DNA from: Marinomonas flavescens
GTDB taxonomy: Bacteria > Pseudomonadota > Gammaproteobacteria > Pseudomonadales > Marinomonadaceae
Reading direction: 5' to 3'
DNA: 64,000 nt
Assembly: GCF_004352835.1 (NCBI RefSeq)
Contig: NZ_SJSB01000011.1
Location: forward strand, 55,615 to 119,614
Of the stretch, positions 16,361-25,230 are shown piece after piece. The notes below the pieces were generated by a model, which ran no database searches, was not told the origin of the DNA, and worked only from the letters and a program-made list of their open reading frames with translations. The translations under genes and the position numbers were made by a program. Each line of letters opens with the position of its first letter. The stretch's first letter is position 1.

Positions 16361-18475
16361 ATGTATACCATTGAAGATCTAGCACTGACATTAAGTCAGT
16401 ATTTACCATACGAGCAAATTGCTCAGGTAAAGCGTGCTTACTATTACGCAGAGCAAGCCCATGATGGGCAATGGCGTAAAAGTGGCGAACCTTATGTTAC
16501 CCATCCGCTTGCCGCCGCCGAAATTCTTGCCGAATTACGCATGGACAGCGAAGGGTTAACAGCAGCACTTCTTCATGACGTTATCGAAGACACAGGCATT
16601 AGCCGTGAAGCGCTAACTGAGCAGTTTGGAGAAGGCGTTGCCAGTTTGGTTGATGGTGTTAGTAAGCTGACACATCTTGAATTCAACAGCCAAATTGAAA
16701 AACAAGCTCATAACTTCCAGAAAATGGCCATGGCCATGGCAGATGACATTCGAGTCATTCTCGTCAAACTGGCGGACCGTTTGCACAATATGCGTACGCT
16801 GAACTCCATGCCAGCGCACAAAAAACGTCGTATTGCTCGTGAAACCCTAGATATTTATGCACCTATTGCTAACCGTTTAGGTATGTACAATGTGCGTGTT
16901 TCCTTAGAATCTCTCGCTTTTGAAGCCTATTACCCTATGCGTGCTCGCATGCTGCAACGGGCCATTAACAAAAAATATGGCCACCGCAGTAAAGACACCG
17001 AAAAGCTTGAAGATTTTATCCGCTCCGAACTGGCCGCCGATTATATCGACGCACACATCAGCGTAAGAGAAAAACACATCTACAGCATTTATCAAAAGAT
17101 GAGCAAAAAACATCGCTCTCTCGATGAAATTATGGATGTGTTGGGTGTTCGTATTGTTACTGATCGTCACGATAGTTGTTATCGTATATTGGGAACAATC
17201 CACTCATTATTTAAGCCCATCGAAGGTCGTTTTAAAGACTATATTGCGGTTCCAAAATCCAATGGTTATCAGTCATTACACACGACTGTAGTGGGTCACA
17301 ATGGTCTGCCAATGGAAGTTCAAATCCGTACAGAAGAGATGGATTTAGTTGCCAATAATGGTATCGCGGCGCATTGGGCTTACAAATTCAACGGCAATTC
17401 CGCAATACCAAGCAATCATGATCGTGCGACCAAATGGGTGAAAAGTCTGTTGGAAATTCAGCAGAAAACAGGCAACCCAATGGAGTTTGTTGATAACGTC
17501 AAAAGTGACTTATTTCCAGACGAAGTGTATGTATTTACACCAAAAGGCCAGATCATTGAATTACCATCTGGCGCAACGCCTGTTGATTTTGCTTATGGTG
17601 TACACACAGAAATAGGCAACACTTGTATTTCGTGTCGTATAAATCGACGACTTGCACCATTAAGTACGCAACTAGAAAGTGGTCAAACGGTCGAAATCAT
17701 CAGTGCTAAAAATGCCCAGCCAAACGTCGCTTGGTTAAGTTTTGCGATTACCGGTAAAGCACGAACCAATATCCGTCATTATCTCAAAGACAAGCAGCGT
17801 GAAAATGCCATTTCCATTGGTCATCGTTTGCTAACTCGCTCTTTGAATGCTTTTAAAACGAATATTGAAGAACTAACAACAGAACAGATCAATCAAGTCC
17901 TGATACAGCATCAACTCACCTCATTAGAGGATTTGCTTGAATCCATTGGCAAGGGCCGACACGTCGGCTACTTGGTTGCCAGAGAATTGTTCCCTGATTA
18001 CGATGAAAAAACCTTGGTGACACCGAAATCCTTTAAGGTAAACGGCTCCGAAGGCATGCTAATTTCTTATGCCAAGTGTTGCTCACCAATTCCTGGAGAC
18101 CCAATTGTCGGCTACGTCCAAGTAGACAAAGGCATTGTTATTCATCACTTAAATTGCCCAAATATTCAAGATCATCTAGCCAATCCTGAACGCTTTATTC
18201 GTATGGCTTGGGGTAAAGACATTGAAGAAGACCTCAATATTAACCTAATCGTTAGCTACATAAACGAACGTGGAGCCGTGGCGAAAATTGCCAGTTCCAT
18301 CAGTGATACAGATTATCAAGTCTCTAACTTAGACATCATTGAACGTGGCCGCGTAAGTCGACTTCGCCTAAGTATTACTATCTCTAGCCGTGTCGGCTTG
18401 GCTGACGTAATGCGTCGAATTAAAGCCGTTCGTTGTGTTGAAAAAGTCTCGCGTGAGACCATTGTTGGTCGTTAA
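16361..18475 (+). CDS. spoT: Bifunctional (p)ppGpp synthetase/hydrolase
   Basis: 704 residues. The domains are an N-terminal HD hydrolase (LLHDVIEDTG at about 69-78), a RelA/SpoT synthetase (RFKDYIAVPKSNGYQSLHTT at about 288-307), TGS (about 385-445) and a C-terminal ACT (about 625-700). An intact HD box and an RxKD-type synthetase motif identify it as SpoT rather than RelA, so it makes and degrades ppGpp. GAGGTGAG precedes the ATG. Its position after rpoZ is the conserved one. Confidence 0.97.
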   Translation: MYTIEDLALTLSQYLPYEQIAQVKRAYYYAEQAHDGQWRKSGEPYVTHPLAAAEILAELRMDSEGLTAALLHDVIEDTGISREALTEQFGEGVASLVDGVSKLTHLEFNSQIEKQAHNFQKMAMAMADDIRVILVKLADRLHNMRTLNSMPAHKKRRIARETLDIYAPIANRLGMYNVRVSLESLAFEAYYPMRARMLQRAINKKYGHRSKDTEKLEDFIRSELAADYIDAHISVREKHIYSIYQKMSKKHRSLDEIMDVLGVRIVTDRHDSCYRILGTIHSLFKPIEGRFKDYIAVPKSNGYQSLHTTVVGHNGLPMEVQIRTEEMDLVANNGIAAHWAYKFNGNSAIPSNHDRATKWVKSLLEIQQKTGNPMEFVDNVKSDLFPDEVYVFTPKGQIIELPSGATPVDFAYGVHTEIGNTCISCRINRRLAPLSTQLESGQTVEIISAKNAQPNVAWLSFAITGKARTNIRHYLKDKQRENAISIGHRLLTRSLNAFKTNIEELTTEQINQVLIQHQLTSLEDLLESIGKGRHVGYLVARELFPDYDEKTLVTPKSFKVNGSEGMLISYAKCCSPIPGDPIVGYVQVDKGIVIHHLNCPNIQDHLANPERFIRMAWGKDIEEDLNINLIVSYINERGAVAKIASSISDTDYQVSNLDIIERGRVSRLRLSITISSRVGLADVMRRIKAVRCVEKVSRETIVGR

Positions 18476-18561
18476 ATAATTATTGAGTAATATTTACATT
18501 TAAACCTGTCGCAGCATAAAAATGCTGCGGTGACATAACTTTTGAAATGGGATTTAGTATC

Positions 18562-18948
18562 ATGGCAAAACAAATAATTCATACGGACAAAGCACCTGCT
18601 GCAATCGGTCCATATTCTCAAGCGGTTCGTGCTGGCAATACCGTTTATATTTCTGGTCAGATTCCTTTAGTCGCTGAAACAATGGAAGTCATCAGCGAAG
18701 ACATCGTTGACCAAACAACACAAGTATTCAAAAATCTTCAAGCGGTTTGTGAAGCAGCTGGTGGTTCTTTAGAAGATATCGTGAAATTTAATATTTTCAT
18801 GACTGATCTAGGCAATTTCGCGACAGTGAACGAAGTAATGACTCAGTTCGTTAAACAACCTTACCCTGCTCGTGCCGCAATGGGTGTTCGCGCTTTGCCT
18901 AAAGGCGTTCAGGTTGAGATCGAAGGCATCATGGTACTTGAAGACTAA
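18562..18948 (+). CDS. ridA: RidA family 2-iminobutanoate/2-iminopropanoate deaminase
   Basis: 128 residues from ATG 18562 ([20 protein letters not shown], the canonical start). An upstream in-frame ATG at 18547 would add five atypical residues. RidA hydrolyses reactive enamine/imine intermediates released by PLP enzymes. The substrate-binding Arg is in [12 protein letters not shown] near the C-terminus. It follows spoT, the usual neighbour, after 86 bases that include a CGCAGCAT/ATGCTGCG hairpin (18510-18529) lacking a T-run. Confidence 0.95.
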   Translation: MAKQIIHTDKAPAAIGPYSQAVRAGNTVYISGQIPLVAETMEVISEDIVDQTTQVFKNLQAVCEAAGGSLEDIVKFNIFMTDLGNFATVNEVMTQFVKQPYPARAAMGVRALPKGVQVEIEGIMVLED

Positions 18949-18983
18949 TTATCTGTTTTCAGTACATGTAAGATAATTTGAAA

Positions 18984-19008
18984 AGAGGCGCTCGACGCCT
19001 CTTTTTTT
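18984..19008 (+). terminator. Intrinsic terminator after ridA
   Basis: AGAGGCG (18984-18990) pairs with CGCCTCT (18996-19002) around a CTCGA loop and is followed by a run of T. It ends the gmk-rpoZ-spoT-ridA stretch, and its T-tail touches the stop of the convergent gene. Confidence 0.85.
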
Positions 19009-19861
19009 ATTTATAACTTAATTCATCTTGATAACACTTAACTAACTCTAGATACCCACTGACGTAACTTGGGTAATCGAAACAAAAGCCCGTCTCCTTT
19101 AACGCCCGATTATCAATACGCTTCCCAGACTGCGGAATAAAGGCATTCACATCATTAGGAATGTTTGCCTCAACACCCAGTAATTTAGCAATGCATAACT
19201 TAACTTCCCACATAGACACCGGCGTATCGTCAGTCACGTTGTAATGATTCGCTAATACGACTCCGCTAAGCGCATTTTCAGCCAAATGACACAAAGCACG
19301 TACCACATCGTGGCGATGAACTCGATTGGTCCAGCTATTCGCTTCCCATACTTCATCCGACATGACTTTAGTCAGCATCCGATAGCGGCCTGGCCCATAA
19401 ATTCCAGAGCAACGTACAGCGATTGAGGGCAATGCTTTTGCTAACGCGGTTTCTGTTTCTAACAATATGCTCGCAGTTGCTTTGTTCTCCTTTGGCACAG
19501 TTTCACTATCAATCCATTCGCCTTGGCTCTGACCATAAACACTGGTGCTAGAGACAAATATGATCTGGGGCTGAGTCGCTTGATAGCGCTGAATAAGACG
19601 TTGAGCCGTATTATAGTAAGCGGCACGATACCCCTCTGGGCTTCTGTTTGCGGGTGTCATAATCAGAAAAATCAGCTCAACCTCTGGCAACTTGTCATCT
19701 TCAAGCTGTGTGATATCCCCAGTTATTCCTTGTACACCTTGAGGAAAAACAGTACCCGAACGACGAATACCGTAAACGCGGTCACCTCTTTCAATAAAAT
19801 AAGGAGCAATACCCGCCCCTAAATCACCACATCCTGCGATTAGAATTCGTTTCGGACTCAT
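19007..19861 (-). CDS. NAD(P)-dependent SDR/epimerase-like protein (YeeZ-like)
   Basis: 284 residues from ATG 19861, preceded by AGAGG. A longer in-frame start at 19909 adds 16 residues with no better RBS. An N-terminal Rossmann motif ILIAGCGDLGAGIAPYF is followed by SSTSVYGQSQGEWIDSE, an extended-SDR active-site-like segment. Members of this family (E. coli YeeZ) have no well-defined reaction. It is divergent from oxyR with about 105 bases between starts. No substrate can be assigned. Confidence 0.85.
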   Translation of the reverse strand: MSPKRILIAGCGDLGAGIAPYFIERGDRVYGIRRSGTVFPQGVQGITGDITQLEDDKLPEVELIFLIMTPANRSPEGYRAAYYNTAQRLIQRYQATQPQIIFVSSTSVYGQSQGEWIDSETVPKENKATASILLETETALAKALPSIAVRCSGIYGPGRYRMLTKVMSDEVWEANSWTNRVHRHDVVRALCHLAENALSGVVLANHYNVTDDTPVSMWEVKLCIAKLLGVEANIPNDVNAFIPQSGKRIDNRALKETGFCFDYPSYVSGYLELVKCYQDELSYK

Positions 19862-19965
19862 GAGAACCTCTTTAAGTAATAAAAGCGCAAACTGGATTAA
19901 CCGATTCACTTTATCAAAATTTGTATTATCATAGTTATTAACAATGATTAGGTTGAGGGCACGTT

Positions 19966-20871
19966 ATGACACTAACTGAATTAAAGTACGTGGTTATGCT
20001 GGCACAAGAACAACATTTTGGTCATGCAGCTGAAAAATGCCACGTTTCTCAACCAACGCTAAGTGTTGCCGTTAAAAAGCTCGAAGAAGAGCTGGGTGCT
20101 GCTATTTTCGAACGCAGTAAAAGCTCGGTGTATATTACGCCTATTGGTGAGCAAATTGTTACCCAAGCGAAACGCGTTCTTGAGCAAGCCAACACCATTA
20201 AAGAGCTCGCCTCATCTGGTCACAACCAGCTTAAAGGCCCGATCAAGATTGGCTCGATTTTTACCATTGCTCCTTATCTTTTCCCTTCAATGATTCCTAG
20301 TTTGCGTAACATAACGAACGACATGCCTCTTATCATTGAAGAAGATCTGACTGAAAACTTGCGACCTAAACTGCGCAATGGCGAACTGGATGCGATAATA
20401 ATCGCCCTTCCATTCCACGAACCAGATGTAGTGACACAACCGATTTATGAAGAAGAGTTTGTCGTATTAATGCCCAAAGATCACTTGTGGACTAAGCTAA
20501 CTCACATCAATACCGATCAACTTTCTAGCGATAACTTACTACTACTTGGTAAGGGTCATTGCTTCAGCGAGCAAGTATTAGAAGCCTGCCCTTTAGCAAA
20601 CGAAGGGGGACATAGCGAAGGGCGCACCATAGTCAATGGCAGCTCTCTTGAAACTATTCGCTACATGGTAGCATCTGGTCTAGGGGTTACCGTTTTGCCT
20701 AAATCGGCCGTCATGCACATCGACCATTCACTCTTGGAAGTTCGACCTTTTACAGCACCTGCACCTAAACGCACTGTGGCACTTGCGTGGCGTGCTAGCT
20801 ATCCACGTCCGAATGCCATTGAAGCGGTAAGCCAGTCGATCCGTGAAGCCAGCAAGAAGCTGGATCTTTAG
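19966..20871 (+). CDS. oxyR: Hydrogen-peroxide-sensing LysR regulator OxyR
   Basis: 301 residues. An N-terminal LysR helix-turn-helix (about 1-60; FGHAAEKCHVSQPTLSVAVK) and a substrate-like sensor domain are present. Both redox cysteines are present at exactly the E. coli positions, Cys199 and Cys208 (LLLLGKGHCFSEQVLEACP). Oxidation to a disulfide switches on peroxide-defence genes. recG starts 7 bases after its stop, so they are probably co-transcribed, an arrangement common in related bacteria. Confidence 0.96.
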   Translation: MTLTELKYVVMLAQEQHFGHAAEKCHVSQPTLSVAVKKLEEELGAAIFERSKSSVYITPIGEQIVTQAKRVLEQANTIKELASSGHNQLKGPIKIGSIFTIAPYLFPSMIPSLRNITNDMPLIIEEDLTENLRPKLRNGELDAIIIALPFHEPDVVTQPIYEEEFVVLMPKDHLWTKLTHINTDQLSSDNLLLLGKGHCFSEQVLEACPLANEGGHSEGRTIVNGSSLETIRYMVASGLGVTVLPKSAVMHIDHSLLEVRPFTAPAPKRTVALAWRASYPRPNAIEAVSQSIREASKKLDL

Positions 20872-20878
20872 GCTCATT

Positions 20879-22960
20879 ATGATAGATGATCTCGACACAC
20901 AAGATGTTAGAGAACTAAAAGGTGTTGGCGATGCTATGGCTGAGAAGCTAGCAAAGCTGCACCTAAATACGGTACAAGACTTACTTTTTCATCTGCCTAT
21001 TCGCTACCAAGACAGAACCCGCGTTGTGCCAATCGGCCAATTACGCTTCGGAGACGAAGCGGTTATTGAAGGCATATCAACTGGCTGTGAAATAAAAATG
21101 GGCAAACGTCGCAGCTTACTGTGCCGAATTAAAGACGCAACAGGAACCTTGTGCCTGCGTTTCTTTCACTTCTCAGCAGCACAAAAAAAACAACTTGAGT
21201 CTGGAACGCGCATTCGATGTTTTGGTGAAATACGCCGTGGCAGTACCGGATTCGAAATATACCATCCCGAATATAAAACGATCAACGACGATGATACTCA
21301 TTCAGATAGCGACCAGCTGACGCCAATTTACCCTTTAACTGAAGGCATTACTCAAGCCAAGATACGCACACTTTGCGAACAAGCTTTAGAGCGTCTTACG
21401 CCATACAATCTAAAAGAATGGCTACCCGATAGCATTCGTCAGCAATTTAGCCTTCCCCCACTAGATGATGCGATTCGTTTTCTCCATCATCCAACAACTG
21501 ACGCAAACCTAGAGCAGTTAAAAGCAGGTGCTCATCCAGCACAATACCGTCTCTCTTTTGAAGAACTAATGGCTCATCAACTGTCTTTGATTGGTAAAAA
21601 AATTAAAGCAAAAGAAGATAAGGCCATTCAGGTTGTTGAGTCAGGTCAACTTGCTCAGGGGTTATTAGAACAACTTCCTTTTTCGCCAACCAATGCGCAG
21701 CAGCGTGTTTTTCGTGAAATATTATCCGACCTAAAATCTGGACATCCTATGCTCCGTCTTGTTCAAGGAGACGTTGGATCAGGTAAAACCCTTGTCGCTG
21801 CATTAGCAGCTGCCGCCGTAGTAGATGCCGGCTACCAAGTGGCGATTATGGCACCAACAGAAATTCTCGCCGAGCAGCACCTCGCTAACTTTACTCATTG
21901 GTTTACTCCGCTTAACTTAAAAGTCGCTTGGATGGCAGGGAAGCTAAAAGGCAAAGCACGCGAAGCAGAGCTTGAAGACATCGCTTCGGGAGCCGCTCAT
22001 ATCATTGTTGGCACACATGCCTTGTTCCAAGAAAATGTCCATTTCGATCGCTTAGCACTCGCGGTGATAGATGAGCAACATCGCTTTGGCGTTCATCAAC
22101 GTATGGCGTTACGCGAAAAAGGCTTAAAACAAGGCTTTCAACCTCATCAGCTTATTATGACCGCTACCCCTATTCCTCGCACACTGGCCATGTCAGCCTA
22201 TGCAGATTTAGACTGTTCAATCATCGACGAACTGCCCCCAGGAAGAACACCTGTAAACACCATAGTGGTATCAGATCAACGTCGTAGCGAAGTGATTGAG
22301 CGGGTAAAAGTAGCCTGCCAAGAAGGCAAACAAGTATATTGGGTTTGTACTCTCATTGAAGAATCAGAGGCGCTGCAATGCCAAGCAGCAGAAGACACAG
22401 CTATTTTATTAGAAGAACAGCTAACTGGACTTAATATAGGCTTAGTTCATGGACGGCTTAAATCGACAGAAAAAGCCGATATTATGGCGCGATTCAAAGC
22501 AAATGACATTCAGTTACTGGTTGCAACAACCGTCATTGAAGTTGGGGTAGACGTGCCTAATGCCAGCTTAATGATTATCGAAAACCCTGAACGCTTAGGC
22601 TTAGCTCAGCTACATCAGTTACGAGGCCGAGTAGGTCGTGGCCAAACGGCCAGTCACTGTGTGCTTTTATATAAGGCTCCTTTAGGGCAGCAAGGAAAAG
22701 AGCGCTTATCTACTATGAGAGAAACCAGTGACGGTTTTAAGATCGCCGAAAAAGACTTAGAGTTACGCGGCCCTGGCGAATTACTAGGCACCAGACAGAC
22801 AGGCCTTTGGGAATTCAAGGTCGCTGATTTACAGAGAGATAAAGCATTGTTAGACGATGTTCAAAAAGCGGCCACTCTGCTCCATCAGCATTATCCAGAA
22901 TGTATATCACCCTTGCTTTCGCGGTGGTTACCAAATCATAGCCAATATTTAAACGTATAG
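20879..22960 (+). CDS. recG: ATP-dependent DNA helicase RecG
   Basis: 693 residues from ATG 20879, identical in length to E. coli RecG. An upstream start inside oxyR would give a 12-residue extension unlike the family. An N-terminal wedge/OB domain is followed by a helicase core: Walker A QGDVGSGKTLVA, DEQH box (VIDEQHRFGVHQR), MTATPIPRTLA, and LRGRVGRG motif VI. It remodels stalled replication forks and Holliday junctions. It is in an operon with oxyR. Confidence 0.97.
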   Translation: MIDDLDTQDVRELKGVGDAMAEKLAKLHLNTVQDLLFHLPIRYQDRTRVVPIGQLRFGDEAVIEGISTGCEIKMGKRRSLLCRIKDATGTLCLRFFHFSAAQKKQLESGTRIRCFGEIRRGSTGFEIYHPEYKTINDDDTHSDSDQLTPIYPLTEGITQAKIRTLCEQALERLTPYNLKEWLPDSIRQQFSLPPLDDAIRFLHHPTTDANLEQLKAGAHPAQYRLSFEELMAHQLSLIGKKIKAKEDKAIQVVESGQLAQGLLEQLPFSPTNAQQRVFREILSDLKSGHPMLRLVQGDVGSGKTLVAALAAAAVVDAGYQVAIMAPTEILAEQHLANFTHWFTPLNLKVAWMAGKLKGKAREAELEDIASGAAHIIVGTHALFQENVHFDRLALAVIDEQHRFGVHQRMALREKGLKQGFQPHQLIMTATPIPRTLAMSAYADLDCSIIDELPPGRTPVNTIVVSDQRRSEVIERVKVACQEGKQVYWVCTLIEESEALQCQAAEDTAILLEEQLTGLNIGLVHGRLKSTEKADIMARFKANDIQLLVATTVIEVGVDVPNASLMIIENPERLGLAQLHQLRGRVGRGQTASHCVLLYKAPLGQQGKERLSTMRETSDGFKIAEKDLELRGPGELLGTRQTGLWEFKVADLQRDKALLDDVQKAATLLHQHYPECISPLLSRWLPNHSQYLNV

Positions 22961-23073
22961 CTTCTTTTAGACAGCTCAAAAAAAAAGACGTTAGATTGCT
23001 CCAACACCTTTTTTAATTTTGCCTATCAGCACTGCTATCGATCAGCGCTTCTATCTATTAAAAACTTGATAAG

Positions 23074-23550
23074 CTACGGGATGCTAACCACAGTCGTATT
23101 TTTCACTTCTTCCATGGCGACATAGGTACGAGATTCTCTTACATGCGGCAAGGTTAGCAATGTTTCACCAAGCAGCAACCGATAAGAATCCATATTAGAC
23201 ACTCGAGCCTTCAATAAATATTCAAAATCACCAGCGATCAAATGACATTCAAGAATTTCAGGTATTTCTGTGACCGCGGTTTTAAATTCGTTAAAACCTT
23301 CAGGAGATGTCGTTTTTAAACGAATTTCTACGAATACCAGTAAGCCAGCATCCACCTTTTTAGGGTCAACTAACGCACAATAGCCCGTAATATAACCATT
23401 GCGTTCTAGACGTCGTACCCGTTCTAAACACGGAGTTGCGCTCAAGCCTACACGACTGGCTAATTCAACGTTCGACAAACGTCCGTTGACCTGCAGTTCT
23501 CGCAGAATTTTTTTATCTAAACGATCAAGCGGCTTAGTTGAGTTGTCCAT
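23074..23550 (-). CDS. lrp: Leucine-responsive regulatory protein
   Basis: 158 residues. An N-terminal AsnC-type helix-turn-helix (LDRLDKKILRELQVNGRLSN; VGLSATPCLERVRRLERNGY) is followed by a C-terminal RAM ligand-binding domain (ECHLIAGDFEYLLKARV; LPHVRESRTYVAMEEVK). Similarity to E. coli Lrp is high along the whole length. It controls amino-acid metabolism and transport globally. It is divergent from the aap amino-acid transporter at 24105, one plausible target. Confidence 0.93.
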   Translation of the reverse strand: MDNSTKPLDRLDKKILRELQVNGRLSNVELASRVGLSATPCLERVRRLERNGYITGYCALVDPKKVDAGLLVFVEIRLKTTSPEGFNEFKTAVTEIPEILECHLIAGDFEYLLKARVSNMDSYRLLLGETLLTLPHVRESRTYVAMEEVKNTTVVSIP

Positions 23551-23694
23551 TCGAGATGGATCTCCTTTGTCACACTAAAGTATTGTTAAGTCTATCATGT
23601 AGATACTAAATTATGGGGAGCACTTTTTATAAAATATTTCTGTTGTTTGATGACTAAAATATAGCGAGTCATTATTAGAACAGAATGAATATTT

Positions 23695-23712
23695 TGCACT
23701 GATATGGTGCTT
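23695..23712. promoter_or_regulatory. NtrC-type enhancer site
   Basis: TGCACTGATATGGTGCTT closely matches the dyad TGCAC-N6-GGTGC of E. coli glnA NtrC sites. It lies about 300 bases upstream of the sigma-54 promoter at 24007, a normal enhancer distance. That NtrC binds here is inferred from the motif. Confidence 0.65.
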
Positions 23713-24006
23713 TTTACGTTATCTTACGAATTGCTTCCTTATTTTACACTTTCTGATGCACTAATAGGTAACATAATCGTCAATTGGGTAATCTGGATTA
23801 TTACTTTTAAACATAAATTGGATGTTTTTTATACACAATTTTGTTTAAAACGGCTCACCTTGCAAAAATTAAGCATTAAAAAAGTCATTTATAGCATTTT
23901 ACCCTTGACTAGAAGCTATAAACAGTCATTCTATTAGACATTGCAGCGTTCTTTCAGAAGAATATTCTGCATCTAATGATACAAAAAAAATAAATAATCA
24001 TATTGT

Positions 24007-24022
24007 TGGCAATATTTTTGCA
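24007..24022 (+). promoter_or_regulatory. Sigma-54 (-24/-12) promoter of aapJ
   Basis: TGGCAATATTTTTGCA has GG at -24 and GC at -12 with exactly ten bases between, and fits the TGGCAC-N5-TTGCA consensus with one change. The expected transcription start is near 24033, giving a leader of about 70 bases before the aapJ ATG at 24105. Confidence 0.7.
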
Positions 24023-24104
24023 TCATTTTCATTCAAGTCCAAGACTTACAAAGAGTGAAAAGACAAACAACACACACAAAAGAAATGCCTGGGAGGCTAA
24101 ATCA

Positions 24105-25127
24105 ATGAAATCGAACGTTTGTAAACTATTCGCAATGGCTGCTGTCACTGCAGCAATCAGCACGGCTGCTGCTGCAGGCACACTAGATGACGTTAAAGCA
24201 AAAGGTTTCGTACAATGTGGCGTAAGCCAAGGTGTACCAGGATTTTCAAATGCTGATGATAAAGGTAACTGGACTGGTATCGATGTAGACGCATGTCGTG
24301 CCGTAGCCGCTGCCATCTTCAATGACCCACAAAAAGTCAAGTTCACTCCTCTTTCTGCTAAAGAACGTTTCACCGCACTACAGTCAGGTGAAATTGACAT
24401 TCTTTCTCGTAACACAACATGGACTTACACTCGCGATGTTGCGCTAGGTCTTGACTTCACAGCAACCAATTTTTATGACGGCCAAGGCTTCATCGTACAT
24501 AAAGAGCTAGGTGTAAAATCTGCATTAGATCTTGATGGCGCTACCGTTTGTACTGAGCAAGGTACAACAACAGAATTAAACATGGCGGATTTCTTCCGCA
24601 AACACAAAATGTCTTACGTTCCTGTTATCGTCCAAAAAGCAGACGAAGCTGTCGCAGCCTATGCATCAGGTCGTTGTGATGTATTTACGACGGATAAATC
24701 TGGTCTTGCCGCTTGGCGTACTAAGATGAAAAATCCTAAAGACAACATAATCCTTCCAGAAACTATTTCTAAAGAACCACTAGGTCCTGTTGTTCGTCAC
24801 GGCGACAACCAGTGGAAAGACTTGGTTACTTGGGTAATGTTTGTTCAGGTTAACGCTGAAGAAATGGGCATTTCATCTAAAAACGTAGCGCAAATCAAAG
24901 CTGACTCTAAAGACCCATCTGTTCGCCGTCTATTAGGCGCTGAAGGTGACATGGGTAAAGATCTAGGTCTTAGCGCTGATTGGGCTTACAACGTTATCGC
25001 AAAAGTAGGTAACTACGGTGAAGAATTCGACCGTAACGTAGGTAAAGATTCTCCTCTAGACCTTCCTCGTGGCCTAAACAATCTTTGGAACAACGGCGGC
25101 ATCATGTACGCGCCACCAGTTCGTTAA
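24105..25127 (+). CDS. aapJ: General L-amino-acid ABC transporter, periplasmic binding protein
   Basis: 340 residues from ATG 24105, preceded by GGGAGG. An upstream in-frame start at 24003 lies in the promoter and is rejected. The signal peptide is about 1-24 (AAVTAAISTAAAA|GTLDD). A type-2 solute-binding domain follows (GVPGFSNADDKGNWTGIDVD; ALQSGEIDILSRNTTWT). It is an AapJ/BztA-type protein that delivers glutamate, aspartate and other L-amino acids to AapQM. It leads the aapJQMP operon. Confidence 0.93.
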   Translation: MKSNVCKLFAMAAVTAAISTAAAAGTLDDVKAKGFVQCGVSQGVPGFSNADDKGNWTGIDVDACRAVAAAIFNDPQKVKFTPLSAKERFTALQSGEIDILSRNTTWTYTRDVALGLDFTATNFYDGQGFIVHKELGVKSALDLDGATVCTEQGTTTELNMADFFRKHKMSYVPVIVQKADEAVAAYASGRCDVFTTDKSGLAAWRTKMKNPKDNIILPETISKEPLGPVVRHGDNQWKDLVTWVMFVQVNAEEMGISSKNVAQIKADSKDPSVRRLLGAEGDMGKDLGLSADWAYNVIAKVGNYGEEFDRNVGKDSPLDLPRGLNNLWNNGGIMYAPPVR

Positions 25128-25156
25128 TATAGTATTAAATAACTTCGTTTAGTTAT

Positions 25157-25185
25157 TTCCCAGCAGCAAAACTCGCTGCTGGGAA
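25157..25185 (+). terminator. Hairpin between aapJ and aapQ (probable partial terminator or mRNA-stability element)
   Basis: A perfect 11-base stem TTCCCAGCAGC (25157-25167) / GCTGCTGGGAA (25175-25185) with a seven-base loop, followed by only a short T-rich stretch. It is placed directly after the binding-protein gene, where such hairpins keep binding-protein mRNA more abundant than permease mRNA. Confidence 0.6.
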
Positions 25186-25230
25186 TTTTCCCTTCCTTAT
25201 CCATCTGACGAGCAGTTTGCCTGAACCAAG

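Larger units (their letters stand above)
23551..24104. other. 554-base divergent regulatory region between lrp and aapJ
   Basis: No supported gene. A 77-codon frame at 23704-23937 has low-complexity AT-rich composition and no RBS, and is not believed. The region contains an NtrC-like site near 23695, a weaker similar half-site near 23757 and a sigma-54 promoter at 24007, consistent with nitrogen control of the transporter. Confidence 0.6.

Noticed and set aside
18510..18529. Hairpin upstream of ridA as a terminator of spoT
   Set aside because: The stem is good, but no T-run follows, so I mention it only within the ridA entry.
23704..23937. 77-codon frame in the lrp-aapJ gap
   Set aside because: AT-rich composition and no RBS. 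It overlies the regulatory region with NtrC and sigma-54 motifs.
24003..24104. 34-residue extension of AapJ
   Set aside because: It would start inside the sigma-54 promoter. The signal peptide and RBS support ATG 24105.
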